Shown: positions 35,654-45,021 of the stretch, in pieces
Layout: each line of letters opens with the position of its first letter
How positions within the stretch are numbered: the first letter of the stretch is position 1
Assembly (NCBI GenBank): GCA_016704425.1
Contig: JADJAC010000011.1
Span: 1 to 64,000, forward strand
Length of the DNA: 64,000 bases
Direction of reading: 5' to 3'
Source of the DNA: Sphingomonadales bacterium
GTDB taxonomy: Bacteria > Pseudomonadota > Alphaproteobacteria > Sphingomonadales > Sphingomonadaceae
Notes under the pieces: model-generated
What the model was told of the DNA's origin: nothing
The model's database searches: none
What the model saw: only the letters and a program-made list of their open reading frames with translations
Made by a program: the position numbers and the translations under genes

Positions 35654-37594
35654 TCAACATCTTGAGGTGGTCACGCGCGCGCCCTCGACAACGCCGACGG
35701 AATTCATCCTGAGGGCCTTGAGAATAGTATCGACAATCTGCGGCGCGTTAAGGCCTGCTTCGTCATACTGTTTCATGGGCGAATCCTGATCCTGGAACTG
35801 GTCAGGCAGGCGCATTGTCCTCAGTTTCAGGCCGCTGTCGATCAGTCCCTCATCGCTGGCCAGAGTCAGAACATGGGCGCCAAGGCCACCGATGCTGCCG
35901 TCTTCGACCGTGACGGCCACTTCATGCGTGGCCAGCAATTTGCGAATCAACTCACTGTCGAGCGGCTTTGCAAAGCGGAGGTCGGCAACGGTCGTGCTCA
36001 AGCCTCTGGCTTCAAGCAGGTCGGCTGCCTTCAGGGCCTCCTCGAGCCGCGTGCCGAGCGAAAGGATCGCGACCTTCTTGCCTTGGCGGATAACCCTGCC
36101 TTTGCCTATTTCGAGCCGTTCTGGCGTGGCAGGCAAGGGTACACCAGTCCCATTGCCGCGTGGGTAACGCACAGCGATCGGGCCACTGTCATGACATGCG
36201 CAGGTGTGGACCATATGGACCAGTTCCGCTTCGTCTGCTGCTGCCATCACAACGAAATTGGGGAGTGTGCACAAATAGGTGACGTCAAAGCTGCCTGCAT
36301 GGGTGCTTCCATCGGCGCCAACGAGCCCCGCCCGGTCGATGGCAAACCGAACCGGCAGATTCTGGATCGCGACATCATGCACAACCTGATCATAGGCGCG
36401 CTGAAGAAAGGTCGAATAGATGGTCGCAAAGGGCCGCATGCCCTGGGCAGCAAGGCCGGCGGCGAAGGTAACGGCATGTTGTTCGGCAATGCCAACATCG
36501 AAGGTCCGGCCGGGGAAGGCTTGCTGGAATTTGTCGAGGCCCGTGCCCGACGGCATGGCAGCCGTGATTGCCACAATCTTTTCGTCGCGCTGTGCCTCTG
36601 CAATCAGGGCCTGTGCGAACACATTGGTATAGCTTGGGGGCCCCGCGGGAGATTTGGCCTGCACCCCAGTGACGACGTCGAATTTCTGAACGCCATGATA
36701 TTTGTCTGCTGCAGCTTCGGCCGGGGCGTAGCCATGGCCCTTCTTCGTGACGACATGGATGAGGCATGGCCCTTCAGCCGCGTCCCGGACATTCTCCAGA
36801 ACGGGAATCAAATGGTCAAGGTTGTGCCCATCGATCGGGCCGACATAGTAAAACCCGAGCTCTTCGAACAAGGTGCCGCCCATGGCCAGGCCACGGGCAA
36901 ATTCATCTGTCCTGCGGGCCGCGATATGGAGCGGTTCGGGCAATTTGCGCGATATCCGCTTGGCGAGGTCGCGCAGCTCGAGAAACGGGCGGGACGAAAC
37001 GATCCGTGCCAGATAGGCCGAAAGCCCCCCAACAGGCGGCGCGATCGACATGTCATTGTCGTTGAGAATGACCACCAGCCGGTTCCCGGCCGCATGGGCA
37101 TTGTTCATCGCTTCATAGGCCATGCCGGCAGACATCGCGCCATCCCCGATGACGGCAATGCCGCGGCCCGGCTTGTCTGCAAGCTTGTTGGCAATCGCAA
37201 AGCCCAGCGCAGCCGAAATCGATGTGGACGAATGGGCTGCGCCGAACGGATCATATTCGCTTTCGCTGCGCTTGGTGAAGCCGGAAAGACCGCCTCCTGC
37301 GCGCAAAGTCCGAATCCTGTCCCGCCGCCCGGTCAGAATCTTGTGCGGATAGCATTGATGCCCGACATCCCAGACCAGCCGGTCTTCGGGCGTGTTGAAA
37401 ACATAATGGATGGCCGTCGTCAGCTCCACGACGCCCAGACCTGCTCCCAGATGGCCACCGGTAACCGAAACAGCGCTGATCGTTTCAGCACGCAATTCGT
37501 CTGCCAGCTGGCGGAGCTGTTCGGGTTCCAACCTGCGCAGGTCGGCGGGAATCCTGACTGTGTCGAGCAACGGGGTATCGGGACGGTCTGACAT
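35654..37594 (-). CDS. dxs: 1-deoxy-D-xylulose-5-phosphate synthase, 646 aa
   Basis: Transketolase-like enzyme: [24 protein letters not shown] region, thiamine-diphosphate motif [35 protein letters not shown] in the second domain and a C-terminal transketolase_C domain ([15 protein letters not shown]). It condenses pyruvate and glyceraldehyde-3-phosphate, the first step of the MEP isoprenoid route (carotenoids, quinones). The start [14 protein letters not shown] is standard. The C-terminus ends [15 protein letters not shown], slightly extended. Confidence 0.95.
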   Translation of the reverse strand: MSDRPDTPLLDTVRIPADLRRLEPEQLRQLADELRAETISAVSVTGGHLGAGLGVVELTTAIHYVFNTPEDRLVWDVGHQCYPHKILTGRRDRIRTLRAGGGLSGFTKRSESEYDPFGAAHSSTSISAALGFAIANKLADKPGRGIAVIGDGAMSAGMAYEAMNNAHAAGNRLVVILNDNDMSIAPPVGGLSAYLARIVSSRPFLELRDLAKRISRKLPEPLHIAARRTDEFARGLAMGGTLFEELGFYYVGPIDGHNLDHLIPVLENVRDAAEGPCLIHVVTKKGHGYAPAEAAADKYHGVQKFDVVTGVQAKSPAGPPSYTNVFAQALIAEAQRDEKIVAITAAMPSGTGLDKFQQAFPGRTFDVGIAEQHAVTFAAGLAAQGMRPFATIYSTFLQRAYDQVVHDVAIQNLPVRFAIDRAGLVGADGSTHAGSFDVTYLCTLPNFVVMAAADEAELVHMVHTCACHDSGPIAVRYPRGNGTGVPLPATPERLEIGKGRVIRQGKKVAILSLGTRLEEALKAADLLEARGLSTTVADLRFAKPLDSELIRKLLATHEVAVTVEDGSIGGLGAHVLTLASDEGLIDSGLKLRTMRLPDQFQDQDSPMKQYDEAGLNAPQIVDTILKALRMNSVGVVEGARVTTSRC

Positions 37595-37725
37595 GAAAAA
37601 TCTCTTAGCCGCGCAATTTGCGCCTGTCGAATTTGCAACATCATTCCCCGGACTCGCCTCGGGTAAAGAAGCCTGTTAGCCTGCCGCCAAAGGCTGCGAA
37701 CAAGGCCTGAAAAGGAGAGCATAGC

Positions 37726-39312
37726 ATGGAGCAACTGAGTGGACAGGACGCAAGTTTCGTCTACCTGGAAACCGCAAATACGCCAATGCACATCGGCTCG
37801 GTCGGAATCTATGATCCGTCCACGGCGCCGGGCGGCAAGGTGCGCTTCAAGGAGATTTTGGGGCACATCCAAGATCGGCTTGGCGGCGCACGTAGCTTTC
37901 GCCAGAAACTTGTGCGCGTTCCTTTCGATCTCGATCATCCCTATTGGATCGAGGACAAGGATTTCGATCTTGAATATCATGTCCGCCATATTGCCCTGCC
38001 GGCACCCGGGGATTGGCGACAACTGTGCATCCAGGTTGCCAGGCTCCATGCCCGCCCGCTCGATTTGTCGAAGCCTCTATGGGAATTCTGGGTCGTCGAA
38101 GGCCTCGATAACATCGAAGGCCTGCCGAAGGGCTGCTTTGCGCTGGTATCGAAAGTCCATCATGCAGCAATCGACGGCATGTCCGGGGTGGAGATGTCTG
38201 CTGCCGTGCATGACCTGGAGCCAAAGCCTGCGCGAAAGGCTGTGGCCGATGACTGGCAGCCTGAATCGACACCGCCGGTCGGCGAATTGCTGTTCCGCTC
38301 CTGGGTCAATTCCATTCGCCAGCCGCTCCGTTTTGCCCAGACCTTCGCGAAGACGGTGCCCGGTATCGCCCGCCTGACGCGGGACGTGGCGGGCGGAGAT
38401 GTCTCGCTTGCAGGAGCGCGGATGGCCCCGAAGACAGTTCTCAATGGCAAGGTTTCCGCTCATCGGGTCTGGGACGGGGTGTCTTTCCCGCTTGTGGATG
38501 TGCGGGCCATCAAGGAATCCCTTCCGGGCGCGACCGTGAACGATGCGATCCTCACGATCATAGGGGGAGGGCTGCGTCATTATCTGAAGGCGCGAGACAA
38601 TCTTCCCAAGGAGAGCCTCTCGGCGATGGCGCCGATTTCGGTCCGCGCCGAAGGGGAAAAGTCGGCCCTGGGCAATCTTGTGTCCGCAATGGTCGTCAAT
38701 CTTGGCACCCATATTGCCGATCCGGCAAAGCGGCTTGCCTATATCCACGGCGAAGCCAAGAATTCGAAGGCCATGACCAATGCCGTCGGAGCCCGCACGC
38801 TGACCGATTACAGCCAATTGATCCCGTCCGGGCTCGCGGGTCTTGGTGCCCGGCTTTATACCCGGCTCGGGGTCGCCAATGCGCATGCGCCGGTCTTCAA
38901 CTGTGTGGCAACCAATGTGCCGGGCAGCCGTGTGCCACTCTATTTCGCCGGTGCAAAAATGGTGAAGATGATGGGCATGGGGCCGGTCTTTGATGGCATG
39001 GGCCTGATCAACACGATCTACAGCTATGGCGATGACATTGCGATCAGCTTTACCAGCGATCGCAACATGATGCCCGATCCGGCCAATTACGCAGCCGCGA
39101 TTCGCATGGCCTTTGAGGAATTGCGGGATGCCGTGCTTCAGAAGTCTGGCGCCGCCAAGCCGGGTGCTACGTCCAAACCGGCGGCGAAGAAGTCCGCTGC
39201 AGCACAGCCCAAAGTTGCAAAAGCCGCGGCGAAGCCCCGGAAAGCAAGCGTTGTACCGCCGAAAACAAGGAAAGCTGCATCAGTCAGCAAGCGCAAGAAG
39301 GAGAATGCATGA
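37726..39312 (+). CDS. Wax ester synthase/diacylglycerol acyltransferase (WS/DGAT), 528 aa
   Basis: Starts MEQLSGQDASFVYLET; acyltransferase motif HHAAIDG (His145, His146, Asp150) and the family PISVRAEGE and NCVATNVPG segments. It makes wax esters or triacylglycerol from acyl-CoA. After about residue 475 the C-terminus becomes a Lys/Ala/Pro-rich tail (repeats like KPAAKKSAAAQPKVAKAA), similar in composition to the N-terminus of the phasin encoded next. The start follows AAGGAGAG. The phasin start overlaps its stop. Confidence 0.88.
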   Translation: MEQLSGQDASFVYLETANTPMHIGSVGIYDPSTAPGGKVRFKEILGHIQDRLGGARSFRQKLVRVPFDLDHPYWIEDKDFDLEYHVRHIALPAPGDWRQLCIQVARLHARPLDLSKPLWEFWVVEGLDNIEGLPKGCFALVSKVHHAAIDGMSGVEMSAAVHDLEPKPARKAVADDWQPESTPPVGELLFRSWVNSIRQPLRFAQTFAKTVPGIARLTRDVAGGDVSLAGARMAPKTVLNGKVSAHRVWDGVSFPLVDVRAIKESLPGATVNDAILTIIGGGLRHYLKARDNLPKESLSAMAPISVRAEGEKSALGNLVSAMVVNLGTHIADPAKRLAYIHGEAKNSKAMTNAVGARTLTDYSQLIPSGLAGLGARLYTRLGVANAHAPVFNCVATNVPGSRVPLYFAGAKMVKMMGMGPVFDGMGLINTIYSYGDDIAISFTSDRNMMPDPANYAAAIRMAFEELRDAVLQKSGAAKPGATSKPAAKKSAAAQPKVAKAAAKPRKASVVPPKTRKAASVSKRKKENA

Positions 39313-39668
39313 TGGCCAAGAAGCCCGCCGCGAAGGCTGAAAAGACCAAGAAGACCAAAAGCACTGCCGAAAGGGTTGCCGAACCGGTCAAGAAGGCTGG
39401 CAAGGTCATTCGCGAAGGCGCTGCGCAGGCAATGGCGAATACAGCCGCGATCAACGCCAAGGTGATCGATCATGCCGAAGCCAACGCGCGCGAGGCCTTT
39501 GCCACGATGCGCAAGGTTGCCAATGCAAAGTCGGTTCAGGACGTCATCAAGGCGCAAGGCGATTTCGTGAAGGAACAGAGCGCGCGTTCGGCGGCGCATG
39601 TGCGAGAAGTCGGCGAACTCATTGCCAGCTTCGGGCGTCATGCACTCGATACGATGCGCGGGAAATAG
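39309..39668 (+). CDS. Phasin-family granule-associated protein, 119 aa
   Basis: Lys/Ala-rich N-terminus (MMAKKPAAKAEKTKKTKS), then the amphipathic phasin helices (QAMANTAAINAKVIDHAEAN, AFATMRKVANAKSVQDVIKA, FVKEQSARSAAHVREVGEL). Phasins coat PHA or lipid inclusions. The ATGA overlap with the acyltransferase gene couples the two and suggests it coats wax/TAG bodies made by that enzyme. The pairing is seen; the role is inferred. Confidence 0.85.
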   Translation: MMAKKPAAKAEKTKKTKSTAERVAEPVKKAGKVIREGAAQAMANTAAINAKVIDHAEANAREAFATMRKVANAKSVQDVIKAQGDFVKEQSARSAAHVREVGELIASFGRHALDTMRGK

Positions 39669-39672
39669 AGAG

Positions 39673-40269
39673 TCAGGCGCGCTTCCAGCGGATCAGCCGC
39701 CATACATAGCCGATCGCAATCACGACGAGGACGGCAGTAGAAAGTGGGCCCACCACGGTTTCCACGGACCCGAAACGTTGTCCGAGTGCCCAGCCGGAAA
39801 AGCCGAGCAGGGCAGTCCAGCCGGTCGTGCCGATTGTTGACCAGATGACAAAGGTCGACAGGCGCATATGCAGCAGGCCCGCCGGTATTGAAATCAGCGA
39901 GCGCAACGTCGGCAACATGCGACCGAAGAAGACAATCGCCCAACCCTGGCGGCCGAAAAGCTTTTCGGCGCGCTCGATCTCTGCCCAATCGAATGTCAGC
40001 CACCGGCCATATTTTTCAATGAAAGGTCTGAACCGTTCGATTCCGATGACCCTGGCCACCAGATACCAGAAATAATTGCCGAGCATTGCGCCAAGCGTGC
40101 CGCTGGCGATAACCCCGAAAATGTCCATTTTTCCCCGTGCAGCCGCCAACCCGGCAACCGGCATGATCACTTCCGACGGGATGGGCGGAAACACGGTCTC
40201 CAGAAACATCAGGAAACCAACACCCAGATATCCTGTCTGGTCGATCAGGCGGATGATCCACTCACTCAT
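39673..40269 (-). CDS. DedA-family membrane protein, 198 aa
   Basis: DedA/SNARE-associated domain: LMFLETVFPPIPSEVIMPVAG near the N-terminus, GAMLGNYFWYLVARVIG, and FFGRMLPTLRSLISIPAGLL with the conserved Arg pair, then LGFSGWALGQ. Four to five helices including re-entrant ones. Family members act in undecaprenyl-phosphate or lipid recycling. ATG start at 40269 overlaps the gshB stop. Confidence 0.88.
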   Translation of the reverse strand: MSEWIIRLIDQTGYLGVGFLMFLETVFPPIPSEVIMPVAGLAAARGKMDIFGVIASGTLGAMLGNYFWYLVARVIGIERFRPFIEKYGRWLTFDWAEIERAEKLFGRQGWAIVFFGRMLPTLRSLISIPAGLLHMRLSTFVIWSTIGTTGWTALLGFSGWALGQRFGSVETVVGPLSTAVLVVIAIGYVWRLIRWKRA

Positions 40270-41222
40270 CGGCTTGCGAGTCTGGCCTCAATGGCATCCC
40301 AGATCATGCCGGGAGTGTCGGTTCCGTTGAAATGGTCGATCGCCACGATACCAGTGGGCGACGTGACATTGATTTCGGTCAGCCACTTGCCGCCAATGAC
40401 GTCGATCCCGACAAACACCAGCCCGCGCGCCTTGAGTTCGGGACCAATCGCGTCACAGATGGCCTGCTCGCCCGGCGTAAGCTGGGTTGCCTCGGCATGT
40501 CCGCCTGCTGCGAGGTTAGACCGGATTTCGCCCTCGCCCGGAATGCGGTTGATCGCCCCGGCGACAACGCCATCGACCAGCACGATCCTTTTGTCCCCGC
40601 CTGAAACTTCCCGCAAAAAGGCCTGAGCCATGAACGGCTCGCGCCAGACCTGGCCGAACAGCTCGGAGAGAGCAGCAAGATTCTTGCCCTTTGCATCGAT
40701 ATGAATCACTGCCGATCCCGCATTGCCGTGAAGCGGCTTGATCACGATTTCGCCATGCGTCTGCTGAAACGCCCGCACTTCCTCATAGTCGCGCGTGACG
40801 AGTGTCGGCGGCATGAACTGCGCGTAATCAAGGACAAAGACCTTTTCGGGTGCATTGCGCACGCTGACAGGATCATTGACGACCAAAGTGTGTGGCTGGA
40901 CGCGTTCCAGAAGGTGCGTGGCGGTGATATAGCCGAGGTCGAACGGCGGATCCTGCCGCATCAGCACAACATCGGCCTGGGTGCCCAGATCGAGCGCAAC
41001 CGGATCGCCCAGCCTGAAATGGTCGCCCTTTACCCGCTGGACCATCTCGACCGGTTGGGCCTTTGCCCACACTCGCCCATCGGCATAATTCAGCGCGGAC
41101 GCGGCATATTGGTAGCTCTGATAACCGCGGGCTTGGGCCGCGAGCATCAAGGCGAAGGTTGAATCACCCGCAATATTGAGGCCCGCGAGCGGGTCCATCT
41201 GGAATGCGATTTTGAGCGTCAT
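40266..41222 (-). CDS. gshB: Glutathione synthetase, 318 aa
   Basis: ATP-grasp enzyme joining gamma-glutamylcysteine and glycine. It starts MTLKIAFQMDPLAGLNIAGD (family-typical), has VVLMRQDPPFDLGYITATHL, IVIKPLHGNAGSAVI (ATP-grasp lysine loop) and ends with KWLTEINVTSPTGIVAID. The ATG at 41222 fits family length (about 315). dedA follows with a 4-base overlap. Confidence 0.93.
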   Translation of the reverse strand: MTLKIAFQMDPLAGLNIAGDSTFALMLAAQARGYQSYQYAASALNYADGRVWAKAQPVEMVQRVKGDHFRLGDPVALDLGTQADVVLMRQDPPFDLGYITATHLLERVQPHTLVVNDPVSVRNAPEKVFVLDYAQFMPPTLVTRDYEEVRAFQQTHGEIVIKPLHGNAGSAVIHIDAKGKNLAALSELFGQVWREPFMAQAFLREVSGGDKRIVLVDGVVAGAINRIPGEGEIRSNLAAGGHAEATQLTPGEQAICDAIGPELKARGLVFVGIDVIGGKWLTEINVTSPTGIVAIDHFNGTDTPGMIWDAIEARLASR

Positions 41223-41348
41223 GTGCCGCGCTCTAGGGCCGGGTGCGGCAATTGTCATCCCAACTTGCCCCAAATCGGCGTCTTCACCTGAATTTTACCA
41301 TGTTCACATATCGTCACATGGTTCGAACAGGAAATCAGAATCGGTCCA

Positions 41349-42530
41349 ATGCGGCGCGTGCGAGAATGGCTGTCCAGGGGTTGGGAGGATCTCATCGTGG
41401 ATACGTCCACGATGCCCGGACGATTGCGCGACGAGCTGTCTATCATCCAGTTTGACCGGCTTCGGCAACGAATTCCTATTCTTTATGTCGTGCTTGCGAT
41501 GATTTCCGTCGGCGCCGGCCTTGCCTCGAAGGGCGATTTCCCGATTGCTCTGCAGATCGCGATGCCTGCGCTTATGCTTGTCGCAAGCATCTGGCGCTAT
41601 TTTGCCTGGATCGGACGGCGCAAACTCGTGGTCGATGGCGAAGAGGCGCGCCGCTACCTGCAGCGTGTGAATATGCTTTCTGTTGTGCTGATGGGAGCGA
41701 GCAGCATCTGGGCAGCCTCCAGTTTTCTCATCACTGCAGAGGCCAGTCGCGCGCTTGTCATCATCTTCATATTCCTTGCTGCTTCAGCATGCGCGAGTAG
41801 TCTTGCGAGCCTCCCGAGCGCAGCGATTCTCTCGCTCATTGTCGGTCTGGCGCCGACTTCGCTTGCAATGTTCATTTCCGGCGATGTGAGGCTGATCGCG
41901 CTTGCCACCAATGTGATCGCCGTTTCCATTTTCCAAAGCAGGCTGATTGTCGGCCAGTTCAGGGAAATGGTCCGCAATCTGGAGCTTCAGACCGACCTGG
42001 AAGTGCTGGCCAACACCGATCCTCTCACTGGCCTCCACAATCGCAGGGCGTTCAGCAAGATGCTTGCGGACCGTGTCGCCTGTTGTGGAACGAAAGAATT
42101 TGCCATTGCGATGCTCGATCTGGACGGCTTCAAGCCCGTCAACGACCGGTTCGGTCATGCTGCAGGGGACGAAGTCCTGACGGTTCTGGCCAATCGCCTC
42201 AGGGCCGCGTGCCGGTCAGGTGACCATGTGGCACGGATCGGCGGCGACGAGTTCGCGATTGTTTTCGCTCACGATCGGAGCAGCGTGGCGATCGAGGAAG
42301 GCATTTCTGCAATCGGTAGTGCCCTGGCGGAACCTTACCTGATCGACGGCCATCATGTCTTTGTTTCGGCGAGTATTGGCACGGCATGCTTCCCGGCGGC
42401 TGCGAACACGGTAAACGGATTGCTCAGTGCCGCCGATGAAGCGCTGTATATTGTCAAGGCAGGCAGGAATACCACGCAAAGCGAGGCGCCGACTGCTGCA
42501 GAGCGACAGTCGGATCGCAAAGCTGCCTGA
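41349..42530 (+). CDS. Membrane-bound GGDEF diguanylate cyclase, 393 aa
   Basis: Five to six N-terminal membrane helices (about residues 38-215), then a GGDEF domain from about 225 (LEVLANTDPLTGLHNRRAF). The active-site motif GGDEF is intact at 298-302 and an RxxD inhibitory site (RSGD, 289-292) lies five residues before it. It should make cyclic-di-GMP with product inhibition. There is no EAL domain. Transcribed alone between gshB and the convergent yraN. Confidence 0.9.
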   Translation: MRRVREWLSRGWEDLIVDTSTMPGRLRDELSIIQFDRLRQRIPILYVVLAMISVGAGLASKGDFPIALQIAMPALMLVASIWRYFAWIGRRKLVVDGEEARRYLQRVNMLSVVLMGASSIWAASSFLITAEASRALVIIFIFLAASACASSLASLPSAAILSLIVGLAPTSLAMFISGDVRLIALATNVIAVSIFQSRLIVGQFREMVRNLELQTDLEVLANTDPLTGLHNRRAFSKMLADRVACCGTKEFAIAMLDLDGFKPVNDRFGHAAGDEVLTVLANRLRAACRSGDHVARIGGDEFAIVFAHDRSSVAIEEGISAIGSALAEPYLIDGHHVFVSASIGTACFPAAANTVNGLLSAADEALYIVKAGRNTTQSEAPTAAERQSDRKAA

Positions 42531-42539
42531 CACTTCCTC

Positions 42540-42890
42540 CTATCCGTGCCAGACATTGACGAGATGACGCGGCCAGGCACGTGGCGCGATCAAAATAATG
42601 TCGATCCGGATATCATCGCCCCTCCGGGCATAGCAATGGGACACGGCCTGGACAGCGGCAGCCACGCGTCGCAGTCTATAGTCGTCGATCGCAAGGTCGA
42701 GCGCCGCGACCGTTGTCCGTGTCTTGACTTCGATGAAGGCAGTCGTCCGCCCTCTGCGAGCGATCAGGTCAATTTCCCCGGCGCGCTGTCGGACGCGCTG
42801 ATCAAGGATCCGCCAACCCTGCAGACGCAGCCACCATGCTGCGCGCCTTTCGCCCCAGCGACCGAGCCGTTCCGCCTCCGCCCGGCTCAT
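42540..42890 (-). CDS. yraN: YraN/UPF0102-family endonuclease-like protein, 116 aa
   Basis: Holliday-junction-resolvase-like fold: GERRAAWWLRLQGWRILDQR, then GEIDLIARRGRTTAFIEVKTR with the conserved Asp, Glu and Lys of the nuclease-like core. The start at 42890 overlaps the rsmI stop by 4 bases, the usual rsmI-yraN pairing. Nuclease activity in this family is not well established. Confidence 0.88.
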   Translation of the reverse strand: MSRAEAERLGRWGERRAAWWLRLQGWRILDQRVRQRAGEIDLIARRGRTTAFIEVKTRTTVAALDLAIDDYRLRRVAAAVQAVSHCYARRGDDIRIDIILIAPRAWPRHLVNVWHG

Positions 42891-43726
42891 TTGCCAAGGA
42901 GCGCCATTGCCCGGGCATAAAGTTCCTGCCTGTCCAGCTTCATGGCTTTCGAAACCTCGCCGACGGCTTTGGCAGGGGGCAGGCGGGACAGTGCGTCGCG
43001 CAGCGCCGCATCGATCATGGCTTCGTCCGTGACAGCCGCTTCTTGTATCGGCGGGCTGACAATGATGACGATTTCACCTTTGGGCGGTGCATCGGCATAG
43101 CGTCGGGAGAGCGACGACAATGTTCCCGTCACGCATTCCTCGAACATCTTGCTGATTTCCCGCGCGACGGCTGCTTCGCGATCGCCAAGTCCCGATGCCA
43201 GCGCAGCGAGCGTTGCGCCAAGTCGGGGCCCCGATTCATAAAGGATCAGCGTCGCCCGGATCGCTGAGAATTCGGCAATAGCCTCGGCGCGCGCCTTTGC
43301 CTTGGACGGAAGGAAGCCGACGAACAGAAAGCGATCCGTCGGCAGGCCGGCAAGGGTCAATGCGGCAATCGCGGCGCACGGTCCGGGAATCGTGGTGACG
43401 GCATGGCCGGCCGCTCTGGCGTCGCGGACCAGCTTGTATCCGGGATCGGAAATCAGGGGTGTCCCGGCATCCGAGACCAGAGCCACCGCTTCGCTTGCCA
43501 TTCTGGCGACAAGTGCAGGACGCACGCCTTCGGCAACATGGTCGTGATAGGGTGTCATCGGGCGCTTGATGCCGAGATGATTGAGAAGCTTGCCCGTCAC
43601 CCGGCTGTCCTCGACCGCAATCACATCGGCCTGCCTCAAAATATCCGCGGCCCGGGAAGAAAGATCGGAAAGATTGCCGATTGGCGTCGCAACGATATAG
43701 AGTCCGGGTTCAAGCGTTTTAGTCAT
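42887..43726 (-). CDS. rsmI: 16S rRNA (cytidine-1402-2'-O)-methyltransferase, 279 aa
   Basis: Tetrapyrrole-methylase fold: YIVATPIGNLSDLSSRAADI at the N-terminus, SDAGTPLISDPGYKLV (SAM-binding), TIPGPCAAIAALTLAGLPTD and FLPSKAKAR. This is the RsmI signature set. It methylates the ribose of C1402 in the decoding centre. Divergent from the lipoprotein gene at 43740 with 13 bases between. Confidence 0.93.
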   Translation of the reverse strand: MTKTLEPGLYIVATPIGNLSDLSSRAADILRQADVIAVEDSRVTGKLLNHLGIKRPMTPYHDHVAEGVRPALVARMASEAVALVSDAGTPLISDPGYKLVRDARAAGHAVTTIPGPCAAIAALTLAGLPTDRFLFVGFLPSKAKARAEAIAEFSAIRATLILYESGPRLGATLAALASGLGDREAAVAREISKMFEECVTGTLSSLSRRYADAPPKGEIVIIVSPPIQEAAVTDEAMIDAALRDALSRLPPAKAVGEVSKAMKLDRQELYARAMALLGK

Positions 43727-43739
43727 CAGGATTCGGGAT

Positions 43740-44930
43740 ATGGCAGAGGCAAAGGCCCTAGGGCAACTACATGTGGGTCGATCGATGGGCGTGGGGCGCT
43801 GGATGGTCCTTGCGGTCTCGGCCCTGCTGGCTGCCTGTCAGGTCGTTCCCAAGCATCCGCCAAGGCCGATCGAGAAGCCGCCCGAGGAAGGCCCGGTCAC
43901 CGGACAATTGCCAACCGATGCGACGCGCCACCGTATTGCACTCCTGGTTCCATTGACGGGTGCCAATGCCGGGGTCGGGGAATCGATCGCCAATGCCGCG
44001 AACATGGCAGTGCTCGATACGGGCGGGCAGAATATCCGGGTGACGACCTATGATACGGCGGCCGGTGCCGCAGCCGCTGCGCAAAAGGCGATTGCGGACG
44101 GGAACAAGCTGATTCTCGGGCCATTGCTTGCAGATGACGTGAAGGCCGTGGCGCCGATCGGGCGCGCTGCGAAAGTGCCATTGATCAGCTTTTCGAACGA
44201 TACATCGGTTGCCGGAAACGGAACCTACATCATGGGCTTTGTTCCGACCCAGTCGGTGGAGAGGGTGGTGTTTTATGCCCGGTCGCGCGGGCTGACGACC
44301 TTTGCCGGGCTTGTTCCCAATGGCACCTATGGTCAGCGTGCTTCGCAAGCGATGATTCGCGCCGTGGAGGCGAGCGGGGGCAAGCTGGTTGCGATGCAGA
44401 ATTTTGACCGTTCTGCCGGATCGATCAGCGCGGCAGTGACGAAACTTGCGCTTAACGGTCAATATGATGCGATCCTGGTCGCCGATTCGGGCCGTGTCGC
44501 GCTCCAGATCGTTCCTGCGATCCGGCGCAGCGGCGGGGCGACTGCGAAGGTCCTTGGGACTGAGCTGTGGAATACCGAAGGGACGCTGGCGAACAGCCCG
44601 GCGATGCACGGGGCCTGGTTCGCAAGCGTCTCGGACACCTATTACAATCAGCTTTCGGCCAAATATCGCGCGCGCTTTGGCAAGGGGCCGTACCGGCTTG
44701 CGAGCCTTGGCTATGATGCCGTCCTTCTTGCAAACAAGATTGCGGGTGGTTGGCGGGTTGGAACGCCTTTCCCGATTGCCCAGCTTGTCGATGAAGGCGG
44801 TTTTTCCGGGATTGACGGTGCTTTTCGCTTCGGGAGGGATGGCATAGCCGACCGCATGCTCGAAGTGCAGCAGATCAACGCGACCGGCTTTGCCGTGATC
44901 GCGCCAGCACCCCGCAGCTTCTCGAAATAG
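43740..44930 (+). CDS. LpoA-like penicillin-binding protein activator lipoprotein, 396 aa
   Basis: The lipobox LAAC follows a hydrophobic stretch (MVLAVSALLAACQ), so the mature protein is lipid-anchored. The rest is a type-1 periplasmic-binding fold (HRIALLVPLTGANAGVGESI, LILGPLLADDVKAVAP, LISFSNDTSVAGNGTYIMG) as in LpoA/YraM. It sits next to rsmI and yraN as lpoA does in E. coli. It probably activates a bifunctional PBP. Start at 43740; the in-frame ATG at 43785 (MGVGRWMV) gives a more usual signal peptide. Confidence 0.85.
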   Translation: MAEAKALGQLHVGRSMGVGRWMVLAVSALLAACQVVPKHPPRPIEKPPEEGPVTGQLPTDATRHRIALLVPLTGANAGVGESIANAANMAVLDTGGQNIRVTTYDTAAGAAAAAQKAIADGNKLILGPLLADDVKAVAPIGRAAKVPLISFSNDTSVAGNGTYIMGFVPTQSVERVVFYARSRGLTTFAGLVPNGTYGQRASQAMIRAVEASGGKLVAMQNFDRSAGSISAAVTKLALNGQYDAILVADSGRVALQIVPAIRRSGGATAKVLGTELWNTEGTLANSPAMHGAWFASVSDTYYNQLSAKYRARFGKGPYRLASLGYDAVLLANKIAGGWRVGTPFPIAQLVDEGGFSGIDGAFRFGRDGIADRMLEVQQINATGFAVIAPAPRSFSK

Positions 44931-44956
44931 GGCCAGGATCAGGCGCTTTCATTCAG

Positions 44957-44974
44957 GCCGGGCGGCTGCCCGGC
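44957..44974. terminator. GC-rich hairpin after the lipoprotein gene (possible terminator)
   Basis: GCCGGGC-GGCT-GCCCGGC, a perfect 7-bp stem 26 bases after the lipoprotein stop. No T-run follows, so factor-independent termination is uncertain. Confidence 0.4.
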
Positions 44975-45003
44975 TTGACTCTGCTCGGCCAAAAGTGTTT
45001 CTA

Positions 45004-45018
45004 GAACATAATAGGAAC
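45004..45018. promoter_or_regulatory. LexA (SOS) box
   Basis: GAAC-ATAATAG-GAAC is a perfect match to the alphaproteobacterial LexA site GAAC-N7-GAAC. It ends 3 bases before the imuA ATG, and its right repeat overlaps the AGGAA ribosome site. The operon should be repressed by LexA and induced by DNA damage. Confidence 0.9.
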
Positions 45019-45021
45019 ATA

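Noticed and set aside
35873..37591. Open frame of 572 codons on the plus strand
   Set aside because: It lies fully opposite dxs, has no recognisable domain, and long antisense frames are expected from the GC-rich codon use here.
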